From NCBI GenBank assembly GCA_944472155.2, contig OX235271.1:118983329-119047328 (forward strand): 64,000 nucleotides of DNA, in the 5' to 3' direction. Below the pieces are notes generated by a model, which did not search any database, had not been told where the DNA came from, and saw only the letters and a program-made list of their open reading frames with translations. This DNA is from Trichobilharzia szidati. Its lineage: Eukaryota; Platyhelminthes; Trematoda; Strigeidida; Schistosomatidae. Position numbers and translations under genes: made by a program. Shown piece after piece: positions 21,876-33,190 of the stretch (position 1 is the first letter of the stretch; each line of letters begins with the position of its first letter).

Positions 21876-23184
21876 ATGAATACCTAGTACTTATATGATT
21901 TTGTACAGAGTTGAATCTATCCAGAAGACGACTCGCATCTTCATAGTCATTGCATATCAAAATCACGTCATCTGCATATCCCCCATAGAAAAGTACTTTA
22001 GTAGTCTAATCAAGGGATAGGTTTTCAATATAAGACATATAAACATCTGTGGCGGCCTAAAAACATATCAAATTATATGTTCACGAAAAAAAGAAGGAAT
22101 TCAACCTTAAACCTTGAAGGTACAAATCGTTCGCCCTCTCTCCGGCTGCTCGCCCAGCACATCTGCTGACCATCGCTGTCTCGCACTGGTTGACACATCC
22201 CCGTCAAGAACTTTGCTCCTATCTGCCTTACTCTACGTGGAGACTTCCGACGGTTGACAGCGCTAAGTTGTAGTGGAGAATTTGTATAATCAAGAGAAGG
22301 ACAATTACATTCCTATAATTTCGTACGTCTATAATTTGTGTATTTTGTGACTGTTATAGTTTTCTTCAAATAACCTCAGTCCGTTTTTGTGTATATTAAC
22401 TTAAGTGAACTGAATATTTTATATATACGTATTTGTTAGTACTTGTTCTGTCCTTTTAATTGCGTTTATATACTTACCTAGCTACTAGGTCCACTACACA
22501 GCCACCAACAAAGGTCCTAATGGACTCCCCATAGCAAAATCATCCACTTGTTGAAAGTGTTCACCTTCAAATGTGAAATGGACGTTGTCAGTACATAATA
22601 GTAATAAATAAGTTGGATGAAAATAAAATGAAAAACAACTGGAAGATATATAGTCAAAAGAATATCAACAGTACTAATCAATGGTACATTAGTAAACAAG
22701 GAATTAACATCGAAAGAACACTTTTTCATATCTTCTATATTCATGTCTACAAGTTCAAATGAATCTTTCAAAGAGAACTTACATAATTCATTGCGTACTG
22801 GGCTTTAAAAGTCAGCCAACCATTTCCCAATTTATGGGTAGGAGAGTGACACATTGATAGAATTGGACGTAATGTATTGTCACTCTTATGAATCTCGGGC
22901 AATCCATAAAGGTTTGGAAAGTCAGACCCTATGGATTTCAATGAATTAAACTCTTGTTTGTCAATAACATCCATGTTATGAAGTTTTACTAAGTGGGATG
23001 TTACTTTTCCTCCCAATTTTCTGACATCATCAGAAGGGACATCGCCTATGAATTTAATTTTATCATATTTGTTTTATACTCACATTTGTTCACCACAACT
23101 ACATCTGATTCTTTCTCAGGTTTCAGGATAACTTTATCAGACTAGTTGCGCAATTCCTTCAATGCATTGAAATTGGTCGAGGTC
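21876..23184 (-). pseudogene. PLE RT (copy A), right-arm duplicate
   Basis: Mirror of 672-1980. One base differs (22826 against 1030), changing Ala to Gly in the SPTHKLxNGW region. Confidence 0.85.
22048..22498. mobile_element. Solo LTR nested in PLE copy A, right-arm duplicate
   Basis: Mirror of 1358-1808, with the same one-base mismatch in the 4-bp target duplication. Confidence 0.75.
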
Positions 23185-23855
23185 AAAATCAAATCCCACG
23201 CTATATCATTTCATTAGGCAATAAATACATGACCAGCTGATAAAACGAATTTGCCACTTATGAGACGGATATCACTGAAACTGACAATACAAATACATTT
23301 GATCACCATATTGTGTACAATATCTGACTCCGATCATTATGCTTTAATACATCAACGTCTTCATGCTCTACAATGTGCTAAACTCTGTGTACAACCAAAT
23401 ACGAACAATGTTGTATTGAAAAGCACAAGTGAAAATTTGAGAAAATGTATTGTAAGCGAAACCGAATTTCAAAGTATGCGAAACAAAAGCAAGTGTGCGT
23501 AGCAGAGCAAAGAATATATAAAACAATCGAAAACCAATGTTCAGTTATACAATGGCAAATACTCAGTAATAACATAAACATCTCGGATCAGTTAACAGAA
23601 ATTTAACACCAGTTTCGCATGAATTACTACACTGTGACTCTTAAAATAAGTTTTAATGAATTCTGTTGCTAATGAATAATTTTTCAATAAGCCTAATATA
23701 CTACATGAGATTCATAGATAGAATTACACTACGTCGAAAGGTCCATTCCGTACTAAGCTACCTTCCATCATCCCAACAAAATTTTATCTGTGTAAGGAAG
23801 TTGATTATCATTCAAAATTCAAGACTGGCACTATTATCTTACTGGTTCGAAGATG

Positions 23856-24570
23856 AAAATATTTCCTCATATGCAAGCATGATTTCTTCCTGAAGTATTT
23901 CAGTGATGCGGAAAGGTATGATGCAAACAGTTTTCATTGATGAACCGAATGTTAGTTCCCTAAGACAACTTCGCTCATCTCATGATCATTATTTCTTTGT
24001 TTATTATAAGTAAATCAAGTCTTGATGGATCTTTTTAAGGAATTCTCCATTCGTTTCGTTGAACTACTTAACCCGAAATCTAAAAGGAACACCATATCTT
24101 AGTAGGGATTTCAACATGCAATCAGCTACATGCATCATCTGAATTTTATTGAGCCATCTGCGATAGATGAGACAGATGTATTTTCTGTAAATGAAATCTA
24201 CGATTTTTACCTTATGCAGAAGATATCCATGGGGAGCAGTCAACAGTTTCATCCTACAGCATCTGAATGGCGTCGTGCACAAAATTTGCAGACTCAGCAT
24301 GTGTAGTCAATATAATACGACAGAATCTCCCATAAAATAATGAAAATGAAACACTCCCACTATACAGCCTTTAGCTGTACAGATTAAGGAACTAGAATAT
24401 TATATACAAAGATAATTGTGCTATTCAGCTTTCGTATACCATTTTTAAATTTTTTAACTTCAAACTCAAGAAGTCTGCTCAGGGTGCGATTTTTTATCTG
24501 ACTATATATTTCTTCAACTCAACTACTACTTATATATTAGTTCGTTCACCATCTCAATCGTCACTTCGTC
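23856..24570. other. Unassigned sequence after the comparable palindrome arm
   Basis: Its left-side partner lies outside the window, so whether it belongs to the palindrome cannot be told. No coding motif recognised. Confidence 0.4.
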
Positions 24571-24864
24571 TGTAACAACAGAAGACAAGGGCCAGGCAAC
24601 AGATCGTTTATTAAGGAAAATCAACACATATTTATAGGTTTTAATGTACATTATTGTTAGTAGAAAATACAGTCTTTTGATTGGTTGTTTCTCACAGAAA
24701 GTTAACCTTGCATCTCTTTGTGGCTGTGTCAGATCATCCATATGCTAACTGTATCCGCCTACGCAAAGCCTTTGTTCTCATTTTCTCACCACCAATATTG
24801 GGGACATAAACACTGACGTCAACTACTGTCTACCAACTTTGGCTAGCAGCCAGCTCTCATCACA
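24571..24864 (-). mobile_element. Solo LTR (family 1), copy 3
   Basis: 294 bp, about 40 bp shorter than the other copies. Ends TG...CA on the minus strand; flanks cgtc (24567-24570) and catc (24865-24868) are a 4-bp duplication with one mismatch. Contains a perfect TGACGTCA (24815-24822) where other copies have one or two changes. Confidence 0.82.
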
Positions 24865-25494
24865 CATCTACTAAATTTACATGTTTCAATAGTCGTGACA
24901 CCCATCGTGTAACTTTTCACTGCATACCATTTAACTAAATATAAGTTACGATGGACAATAAGGTTAAGTAATTGTTAACATTCTTTACCGTAAATGCGTT
25001 CAAACCAACACTTAGACACTATAAAATCTATCAAGTGATTCACATTGTGACTCGGTATACACTGAGATACACTAAACTGTATTTGTCATGACTGTCCCAG
25101 AGAGCTGATACAAATTCAAAATTAATTCGTCAGGATACTGCAGTCTGATATTCAAATACTTACTAATGAACACAAAAATAAAAATCAGACGATTTAGAAA
25201 TTTGACTTGATAACAACCAAGAAAAATAGTGTCTATACAAGCAAGGATTTAAGACTATTATCCTGTGAAACATACAACGAAATCTAATTAACTCAAAGGT
25301 CCTATTGTATAAAATCAGATGATAGCAAATTATTTGTTTATTAGTCAGAGGACGATGAGGAAAGGTATATTTCTTTCTTACTTAGTCATTCCACTTGAAT
25401 TAATAAAAGTAGTAAACATTATCTAATGTTAATGTCAGTAAAAAGTCTAAGCATTGTGGAATCGATCAAATAAATTATAATTATATTTCAATAG
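24865..25494. other. Unassigned sequence
   Basis: Nothing recognised on either strand. Confidence 0.4.
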
Positions 25495-25610
25495 TTTAAG
25501 TATAATGATAAGTTTTTGTTTTTGGTAATATTTTGAGCTAAATTACTGCCCGTGATCACGCCAAATGCTGGAATTGTTTTTCTTTTTAATTCACACTTGT
25601 ATGATTTGCA

Positions 25611-25644
<34 letters not shown>

Positions 25645-25985
25645 GGTATTGGTTTTGTAGGGATTTTGTTTGATTGGTTAGAGGATTTCATCATGAGCTG
25701 ACATCAGCTCCATCTCTAGCTGATGTCAGCTCACGATAAAATCCTCCAACTACTCATATATATAGTACATCTTTTTATCCATTCAACAATTTAGAAAAAA
25801 ATTCATCTATATCCGCACATGCATGAGACAAAAACCACAATATTGATTGAAACAATGTTTGTATTCTGAAATCTAATATGAACAAATGGGAATTGAAAAC
25901 AAAACAATTCCAATATTTTGTGTGACCACGGGCAGTAATTACCAAAAACAATAACTTATCATTGTGTGTAAACTGTCGAAATATA
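25495..25985. repeat. Inverted repeat with TA tract and SINE hairpin in its centre
   Basis: About 25495-25610 pairs with 25860-25985 (for example aatgataag at 25504 with cttatcatt at 25955; tactgcccgtg.tcac in both). The left arm has an extra 11 bases. The loop holds a TA microsatellite (about 25613-25641) and the SINE hairpin at 25677-25750. Confidence 0.75.
25677..25750. mobile_element. SINE remnant reduced to its two 3' tails
   Basis: Two 33-base arms (25677-25709 and 25718-25750) match each other in reverse complement with three mismatches around an 8-base loop. They match the tail of the hammerhead SINE at 2324-2726 (catcatgagctgacatcag). The preceding bases 25646-25676 match the SINE leader (attggttttgtagggat). 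No tRNA-like or ribozyme body remains. Confidence 0.75.
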
Positions 25986-26085
25986 ACTATAATGCATTAT
26001 CTAAAGTACTTATAAAAACGGATTATACACCATATGCACGTGAATATTATGTATATATATGTAATGTACTTATTATTTTGTCGTT

Positions 26086-26320
26086 AATGTACTTATTTTT
26101 ATGACAGTTGAACTGTTTGACTCAGATCATCATGAAGAATTGCATTAAATCTGATTTGTATTTTTCCCTAAATATTACTTATATATATATAACTTAGCCA
26201 GTATATATACATATATATACTGGCTAAGTAATATTTAGGGAAAAATACAAATAAGATTTAATGCAATTCTTCATGATGATCTGAGTCAAAAAGTTCAACT
26301 GTCATAAAAATAAGTACATT
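26086..26320. repeat. Inverted repeat, about 110-bp arms
   Basis: aatgtacttatttttatgac at 26086 returns as its complement ending at 26320, and cttagccag at 26193 pairs with ctggctaag at 26220-26228. Arms are near-identical apart from a 15-base TA-rich insertion in the left arm. The centre is an AT run. Confidence 0.85.
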
Positions 26321-26399
26321 TTAGATTAAATTACTTGAAAAAAATAGAAGATAGGGTTGAACTGTCCAACATCTGAAGTCAAGTTTTTCAACTGACTAA

Positions 26400-27966
26400 T
26401 ACGATATGTAGATCACACAATAGAGACAATCAGAGGCCAAATTTGCCGAATATAAGCAAAAGCAAGCAAGTGGTATTAAAACAACTGCAGAGAGATAGAT
26501 CAATCGTCATCACAAGAACAGATAACGACAAAACAACTGTTGTTATGAATTCTGTAGATTATGAGAAGAAAGCTAAGGAAAATCCTCACATTAGACCCTA
26601 CGAAAAAGTCAACAAGACAAAGTCAAGGGAAACATTGAATAAACTAAAAGCTGGAACAATCATAACGTTACAGTCAATAAAAGAGAAACTCGGAGTATCA
26701 CTTTGGTTTACACTGGCTCCAAAAAGTTGCAGTCCTTGTAGATTTTATGGATTACCAAAAATACACAAACTAGATGTCCCAGTTGTGGATTTAACTAATT
26801 CTCCAACCTACAAACCCCAAAAATACATTTCACGAATACTAAGTCCATTTGAAATTAAAGGAATATGAAGTGAAGAATTCGTATGAATTTAAAAGAAAAG
26901 CCACCACCACAACTTACATTGAAGAAGATGAAATAATGGCAAGTTTCGATGTTCTTTACTGTAAAACAGAAGGCATTGCTATGCGATCTCCCCAGTGTCT
27001 CCGTTAGCAGCCAACCTGTTTCTGCACTCATTAAAAACGAATGAAATTATGAGATGCCCCAATCCTCCAAAAATGTGGTTAAGATATGTGGATGATAACT
27101 TTGTCATAATGCAGTATATTGAGTGAACTTTTTCATTTAGTAAACAATATGTCAAACACTATTAAGTTTTCGAAAGAGGTTTAATCCGACGCAAATGATT
27201 TGGCATTCCTGAACTGTTCGGTAAAACAAAAACGAGATGGTAAAATTAAGATAAACACCTTTAGAAAGCCAACACATCCGAACAGACACCCAGACTACTA
27301 TTCAGTACCTCCCTTTAACACCAAAGTAACTGTAGCCAAGAATCTGATTAACAGAGCCAAACGTCTAGTCACTGAGGAGGAAGAGATCAGTAGGGAACTG
27401 AAATTGGTTCAGTCCACTCTTGAATCAAATAATTACCTGAAAGCCTTCATTAAAAGATATTTAAAATGTGAAGATAAGGATGAATCGAAACCTGTTGCTT
27501 AGACTTATCGCAAAGAAACACAGGATGAAATAAAGCAAATCCTTAACAATCATGACATAAGAGTGTATTTTCGTGCAACGGACACCTTGCGCTCATCACT
27601 GGTGAAGGTTAGGGATAAAATAGAGGAAGACAACCAACAAAGTTGTGTATACTAGATCAATTGTGGGGATTGTGACGCAGTGTATGTGGGAGAAACTTCC
27701 AGACAAGTAAATGTAAGAGTGAAGGCACACAAGAAATGTCTAAAGGTGGTCCCGAAGACCTCTGCAGACTTGAAGCTAGAAAACAGATAGGCGATTGCAC
27801 TACACTCAACAGAAACGGAACACAAGATAGACTTTGAAAGGGCAAAGTTTCTACAGAAAGCTTTTTGGTTCGTATAAAGAAGGACTAACTGCAGAAGCCC
27901 AAAAAGCTTGTACAGGCGTAAAGGTGTGATGTTAGCTGATACATGGCAAGTCCTCATTAATAAATA
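26400..27966 (+). pseudogene. Penelope-like element, second family, degraded copy
   Basis: Colinear with the near-complete element at 42655-44912. Kept blocks: ISKSKQVVLKQLQRDRSIVITR, SLWFTLAPKSCSPCRFYGLPKIHK, then motif A start ASFDV joined directly to LYCKTEGIAM of motif B, so the sequence between motifs A and B is deleted. Motif C WLRYVDDNFVI follows (27070-27110), then the thumb region and C-terminal endonuclease GDCDAVYVGETSRQVNVRVK (about 27665-27725). Many frameshifts and stops. Ends at TAA 27964-27966. Confidence 0.88.
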
Positions 27967-28625
27967 AGAATGGATATGTCTCACTAATCAGTCATACTTA
28001 ATCTAAATTCCCGATAGTTTATATATTTTCATGAAGAGGCTAACAGTGATTTACAATTGTTCCCCCATGTACACACACGCACCATTGTATACCACATATA
28101 CATATATATATTTTTCATATTCAGTTATCTATGACCATGATCTCTAGTCGAACGTGATCACTAGAAATCTGATGCAAAGGTACACACTGTTTAACAAATT
28201 TTGATCACCGAAAATACCCACTGAGTCATGAAGATAATAGAAGACAAATTCAGCGAAGAAAATTTTCTTTATCGACGAAATCATCTTCATAGGCTGTACA
28301 GTCGTACTTATACTTACCAAAATTAGATAGTGGTCTATTATTGAGCAATAGGAGTGATATAAATTGATATAATTACTCGGAAGTGGCTTTAGAAGTGAAA
28401 ATCAAAAGTTGTAAATTACGTGGTACTCCACGGCACAAAGAAATTTGATAAGGTTAAAATTGCTATTGAGTGAGAATAAAGGTAGTTGAGTGTCAATTTA
28501 ACAAGTGTGAAAATGTACAAAAGGAGCATATGAGAGTGATAATAGTGAATTAATTATTAAAGCAAGAGCAAACTAAAAGGGAAATTAAAAATTAAAAAAG
28601 AAGAGAAAAAATCATAATTTTTTAC
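27967..28625. other. PLE 3' flank and unassigned sequence
   Basis: The first ~200 bases resemble the region 3' of the element at 42655 (minus), including tcacta.tcagtca and the TATA-rich stretch. The rest, up to 28625, is probably the 3' tail of the minus-strand PLE fragment that follows. Confidence 0.45.
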
Positions 28626-28817
28626 AGGTAACGACTAGTGAAGAGGATAAGACCAAGGCAGAATAAGAGACTGGACAAACTCTTTCTGTATACAGAGTTC
28701 GGGGTTGTATTGACGAATTACCAGCGCCTCCGCCATACAGAAAAGTGGGAACCTGACGCCCTTTGTACCATTTGGCCTCACCTTGTAGATGATCTTGAAA
28801 GACAACTCACTTTTCAT
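28626..28817 (-). pseudogene. Penelope-like element C-terminal fragment
   Basis: Minus-strand frame SFKIIYKVRPN...FCMAEALVIRQYNPELCIQKEFVQSLILPW is the PLE C-terminus of the copy D type (AEA.VIR..P.LCVQK, LPW). Only the last ~60 codons remain. Confidence 0.8.
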
Positions 28818-28854
28818 GCAACATTTTTGTTTATTTCATTTTTATGCCTGTTCA

Positions 28855-29090
28855 TGACTCATATGATTGGACAAGTTTTTAAAAGAGACAAGATGTGTCC
28901 TTTTATATATATATATATATATGTCTTTGTTATTTTTATTAATTTCTCTGAAGAAGTTCAGACCAGTTTGCCGAACGAAAAGCTCGAATTACTTATTTCA
29001 ATTTCGCTGACATTTTACAAATATAATTTTTACATATGTCTACTTCTCACTCCGAGCCCAATTGTTTTGGAACTATCAGTCAAATCTTGA
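28855..29090 (+). repeat. PLE terminal region, plus orientation
   Basis: Homologous, in reverse complement, to 42041-42310. Contains a TA microsatellite (28899-28922) and the hairpin motif ctgaagaagttc...ccgaacgaaa near 28948-28982. Confidence 0.65.
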
Positions 29091-30184
29091 TCACAGTTCA
29101 AATGAATCACAATTTAATGCATTTCAGTGAAAACAAAGAAATGAGCGAGTGGGTAAATATTTACTTTTCCATCAGGCCCGCCTTACGTTTTGTAACGCAA
29201 CGCAAAATATACCTCTCTTTTGGTGATGAGTTGGTTAACAATCATTCGTCAATATTAACACGTCAAAAGAATGGTAATTCACCAAAAATATCATGCGTAA
29301 TAGTTAAACAATGGAAGTGCTTATACTGTCAAACTATCAAAACTAGAAGTGGTGACTACCGATGGAATACTAAAAATAACAATGAATCAATGATCAAGTG
29401 GCTAAAATTAAATATATAATAATAGTTAAATATGGAGAAGGAAAATCCATCGGATAGTTAATACAGTGAAACAAAAATAAAGAATAACTTTGGACATTAA
29501 AATATAAATCACTCCTCATCGAATCGCAGTTCTGAAGAAGACAATCGCTATGAATTTAGAATGCGAAGGTGACATTAATGCCGAGATATCCAGCATTCGT
29601 CCTTTTATGTACAACAGATACACTTTTATTACTCTGAATTACTCCTGGTATGCTTAGGTTCGACAATAATTAGAGGAATAAATAGCCACTCATATGCAGC
29701 TAATATTTCACACGCACATTTAGCATTGTATATAATTTCTCCACGCGTAGTCGAATAATAACCAGAGTCGGCTGACGAAAGTGAATTCGAATTTTTGATG
29801 GCATTTATCCAATTTACACGGCCTAATGACAATTCCTTTACTTGATAACATTTCCCCTGATTTACTTACTTCAACCCTATCCCTGTAATTATCATGGTAA
29901 CTGATTTCTGTCGTATGTATATTAACTGGGAAATTTTTAATTCCCTTGCCTGCCTTTCTACCTAACACCAATACCACTGTAAAGTCTGTAAATGAAGTCA
30001 TTGAATCGACCTCTGTTTTCCTTAGGATAGTTTGTAGTTAGGGTAGGAGAAGAAATGCTCATTTTCTCAGTTAAATATACTTAGTTATAAAGATGGTCTG
30101 TGTATGACACCTGGATGCATAGGTTGTTCTTTCGAAACGTGTTGGAAAACAGTATCCAACATGGCTGCAAAGACGCAACAGTGA
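29091..30184. other. Unassigned sequence with two open frames
   Basis: A plus frame (29036-29419) contains KQWKCLYCQTIKTRSGDYRW, which could be a small zinc-binding fold but matches no family I can name. A minus frame (29720-30001) is also open. Either may be chance. Confidence 0.25.
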
Positions 30185-30372
30185 TTAAGTCAGAAGCACT
30201 ATAATTGAGCACATGTTACAATATCTCAATAGAATGATCATTAAAGTCATTCACGAAATAAACGGAAATCTACCAAATACAATTTGTTTCCGACTGCGGA
30301 GGCTATCGCCATATGCATCAAGAAACTGGATGTATGTATTAAAAAGAAAATATCCAACACCTACATGTACCG
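30185..30372 (+). pseudogene. Penelope-like element C-terminal fragment
   Basis: IIEHMLQ, KVIHEINGN and (after a frameshift) TAEAIAICIKKLDVCIKKK match the PLE post-GIY-YIG tail. Truncated on both sides. Confidence 0.7.
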
Positions 30373-30451
30373 TGGACCTAGTTGTGCCCGACTTCTTAGC
30401 TGTTTTTTTCATTCTCCTAGTACTTTTTTCAACTTCAGTTATAAGAACTAC

Positions 30452-30791
30452 TGTGGTGAGAGCTGGCTACTAGCCAGAGTTGGTAGACAGTAATTTACGT
30501 CAATGTTTATGTCCCCAATATTGGTCATGAGAAAAATAAGAACAAAGACTGATTCAATAACTAATCACAGCAGACTTTGCGTAGGCGGATACAATTTGCA
30601 GATAGATAATCTGAACTTCAAGAAACGGTCACAGGAAGATTAAAGATTAACGTTCAGCGAGAAACCATCAATCAAAAGACTGTGTTTGTTTCCTTAAAAT
30701 AATCTATAATAATGTACGTGAAAATCTATAAATATCTGTTGATTTCGTAAATAAACGATTTGCTGCCTCGCCTTTGTCTTCTGTTGTTACA
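30452..30791 (+). mobile_element. Solo LTR (family 1), copy 4
   Basis: 340 bp, TGTGGTGAGAGC...TTGTTACA. Flanks CTAC (30448-30451) and CTGC (30792-30795): 4-bp duplication with one mismatch. TATAAATA at 30727-30734 and AATAAA at 30750-30755 are in promoter/polyadenylation order. Confidence 0.85.
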
Positions 30792-30918
30792 CTGCTATTT
30801 CAGTCTGTTTCTATGCTCATCTCGATCACATCTGCCTTTGTTAAAAAATATTTTACACATTCTGCAACAATAATTCAATCCTGTTATTTCCTTTCTTTTC
30901 CCTTCTAATCTATATTCG

Positions 30919-32567
30919 AATAAAGCAAGAACGAAAGTGGTTTGTGCAGAATAATATGGTACCATCATTTATTTCGTAGGCTTCTCATCAGCTGCTTACA
31001 GCCTAAATACATAATGAGGTTTGCGTACAGAAAAGTTTTAACATACTTGCAAATTTTTTACATGTTGCCAGTTGACAAAAAGTTCCACAGTAAGTGAACA
31101 GTGCTCAGAAAATTGCGCTTATATGGTTTTTACACATGCAGTTCAAGTTTAAACAAAATAGATGTATGCATACAATGGTAAAGGAGTTACGTAATAAAGA
31201 CGAAATATGAGTTAGATACAGAGTGACTAATAAATTAGGTAACAATGTACTGAGTTCAACTCAAATCATAGAAACAAGAGACAAGCAAAATTACAGAATA
31301 TAAAAGGGGGTGAGGTTAAAGACAAAGATTACGTAATCAGATGAGAGAATAAAGACATTCAGTTACCAGGGCAAAGAGAGATTAATAACTGCTTCTTTCT
31401 GAACACATAAATCTGGTTTCAAGCGTTTGACAAAGGAGACAAAGGAGTTCCATTCTCCTCAAGTTTGCCGAAGCAATCTCTATCAAACGCTTGAAACCAG
31501 ATTTATGTGTTCAGAAAGAAGCAGTTATTAATCTCTCTTTGCCCTGGTAACTGAATGTCTTTATTCTCTCATCTGATTACGTAATCTTTGTCTTTAACCT
31601 CACCCCCTTTTATATTCTGTAATTTTGCTTGTCTCTTGTTTCTATGATTTGAGTTGAACTCAGTACATTGTTACCTAATTTATTAGTCACTCTGTATCTA
31701 ACTCATATTTCGTCTTTATTACGTAACTCCTTTACCATTGTATGCATACATCTATTTTGTTTAAACTTGAACTGCATGTGTAAAAACCATATAAGCGCAA
31801 TTTTCTGAGCACTGTTCACTTACTGTGGAACTTTTTGTCAACTGGCAACATGTAAAAAATTTTAATTTTTAATTTGCTTTGCTTTATTCCAAAAACAGTA
31901 TTAATGATACAGCAAGGAATTTTCAGCATTCAGTACAGTATTGCATCTAATTTACTCAAAAACGACAACAACAAACAAAAAAAAGTAGATAAACGGAATA
32001 ATTAATACATAATAATGATAACAAAACGTTTTTATAGGAGCTATGTAGCAATTACAGTAGAGGATAAGGAGAAAAATATAAAATTATAGTAATAATAGTA
32101 ATAACAACTAAAATAAAAATAGCAAAGTTATAATTAAACGATAGAAAGGGTGACACCATAGAATTACAGAAAGATGAACAATGAAAGGGTCGATTCATTA
32201 TGCTAATTACATAGTAACTTATATGTTTCACGTCTAACAGTGTCTTCATCACATAAAATACGGGCTAAGTACGGTATTGTAGAATTTTTGTACTTAGTGG
32301 TACGAGCATATAATTTCTTATATTGACTTCTCGTTCTACCTGATGAGATACAAGGGGATAATTGTGAATAAAGAGGGTCTGACAGTATGTTAAAACTTTT
32401 CTGTACGCAAACCTCATTATGTATTTAGGCTGTAAGCAGCTGATGAGAAGCCTACGAAATAAATGATGGTACCATATTATTCTGCACAAACCACTTTCGT
32501 TCTTGCTTTATTCAAATTCATCAAGGGGAATAAATGCATGAAGTTTCTCAAAAATCGCCTCCCCACA
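30919..32567. mobile_element. Head-to-head PLE 3'-end insertion with 13-bp target duplication
   Basis: Left half 30919-31430 is the complement of 31483-31862 plus 32384-32512. Both halves are the PLE 3' tail (as at 3591-4011) plus the last coding block; the right half reads FAEAISIKRLKPDLCVQKEAV, and the left half starts with the inverted equivalent. The 3' ends face outward and the truncated 5' ends meet at 31431-31482. The whole is bracketed by TAATCTATATTCG at 30906-30918 and 32568-32580. A 521-bp insert (31863-32383) interrupts only the right half. Confidence 0.85.
31863..32383. other. 521-bp unknown insert in the right PLE half
   Basis: Absent from the left half; three bases of the PLE (tgc equivalent) were lost at the join. 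AT-rich with no recognisable coding motif. Ends do not show clear terminal repeats. Confidence 0.6.
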
Positions 32568-32719
32568 TAATCTATATTCGTCTTTTATTACATCTTCAAA
32601 CCTTCATATCAAGTTGAAAATTATTCTCTCCTATAATATCTTTTCTTTACTATGTTGAATGAAATAATAATCGTAACTATGCGATTGTACAACTTTTGAG
32701 GGTGAAATCGCCGAAACGA

Positions 32720-33190
32720 TATCTTTGGTGAATTTCTTGTTTCTCCTTTCTAGTGTCCTGATGGGTATTTTCCACAGTTTAAAACTATCTTTCACGCTGC
32801 TTTACAATATCTGCCGAAACTTTCTCATAATGTAAGGAGTTGAAAATGTCTAGCAGTGTTTGAAGTGCCAAAACACTTTTGTGCAGTTTCCACAGGTTGT
32901 ATAACCTAATTGTAACCGTATCAATGGTTTGATTATTATATACATCCCTTGTAGAATGAAACCTTGCTATTTCAATATTTTGGTCAATCGTTTTCCAGTT
33001 TTTCTCATCGGGTCAACAGAAGTTGAAATTTTATGAAGTTTAAAACTGTCACTGAGTAGATTGTTCACCTTATCCAAGTACTCCATCTTATTAAGCTTAG
33101 AAACCTTTTGGTGGCTTAGTTATTACCGATTTCCCATTTTAACGCAGTTCACAAATGGCTTCTTCAATCTTCGGTAAGGTCTTGCTAATC
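32720..33190 (-). pseudogene. Penelope-like element N-terminal fragment
   Basis: On the minus strand: LPKIEEAICELR, then (after stops and frameshifts) LNKMEYLDKVNNLLSDSFKLHK and DPMRKTGKRLTKILK, the conserved stretch upstream of the PLE RT palm. The hairpin-like ccgaaacgat (32710-32720) lies at its edge. Confidence 0.65.

Larger units (their letters stand above)
15274..23855 (-). repeat. Right arm of giant inverted repeat
   Basis: This is the reverse complement of 1-8582. Its outer end cannot be located because the left arm is cut by the window start; 23855 is only the last base that can be compared. All elements described for the left arm recur here in opposite orientation at 23856 minus their coordinates. 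Confidence 0.97.

Noticed and set aside
1..23855. Missed-adapter sequencing hairpin
   Set aside because: Not excluded, but less likely: 6.7 kb of unrelated spacer and several real mismatches between arms.
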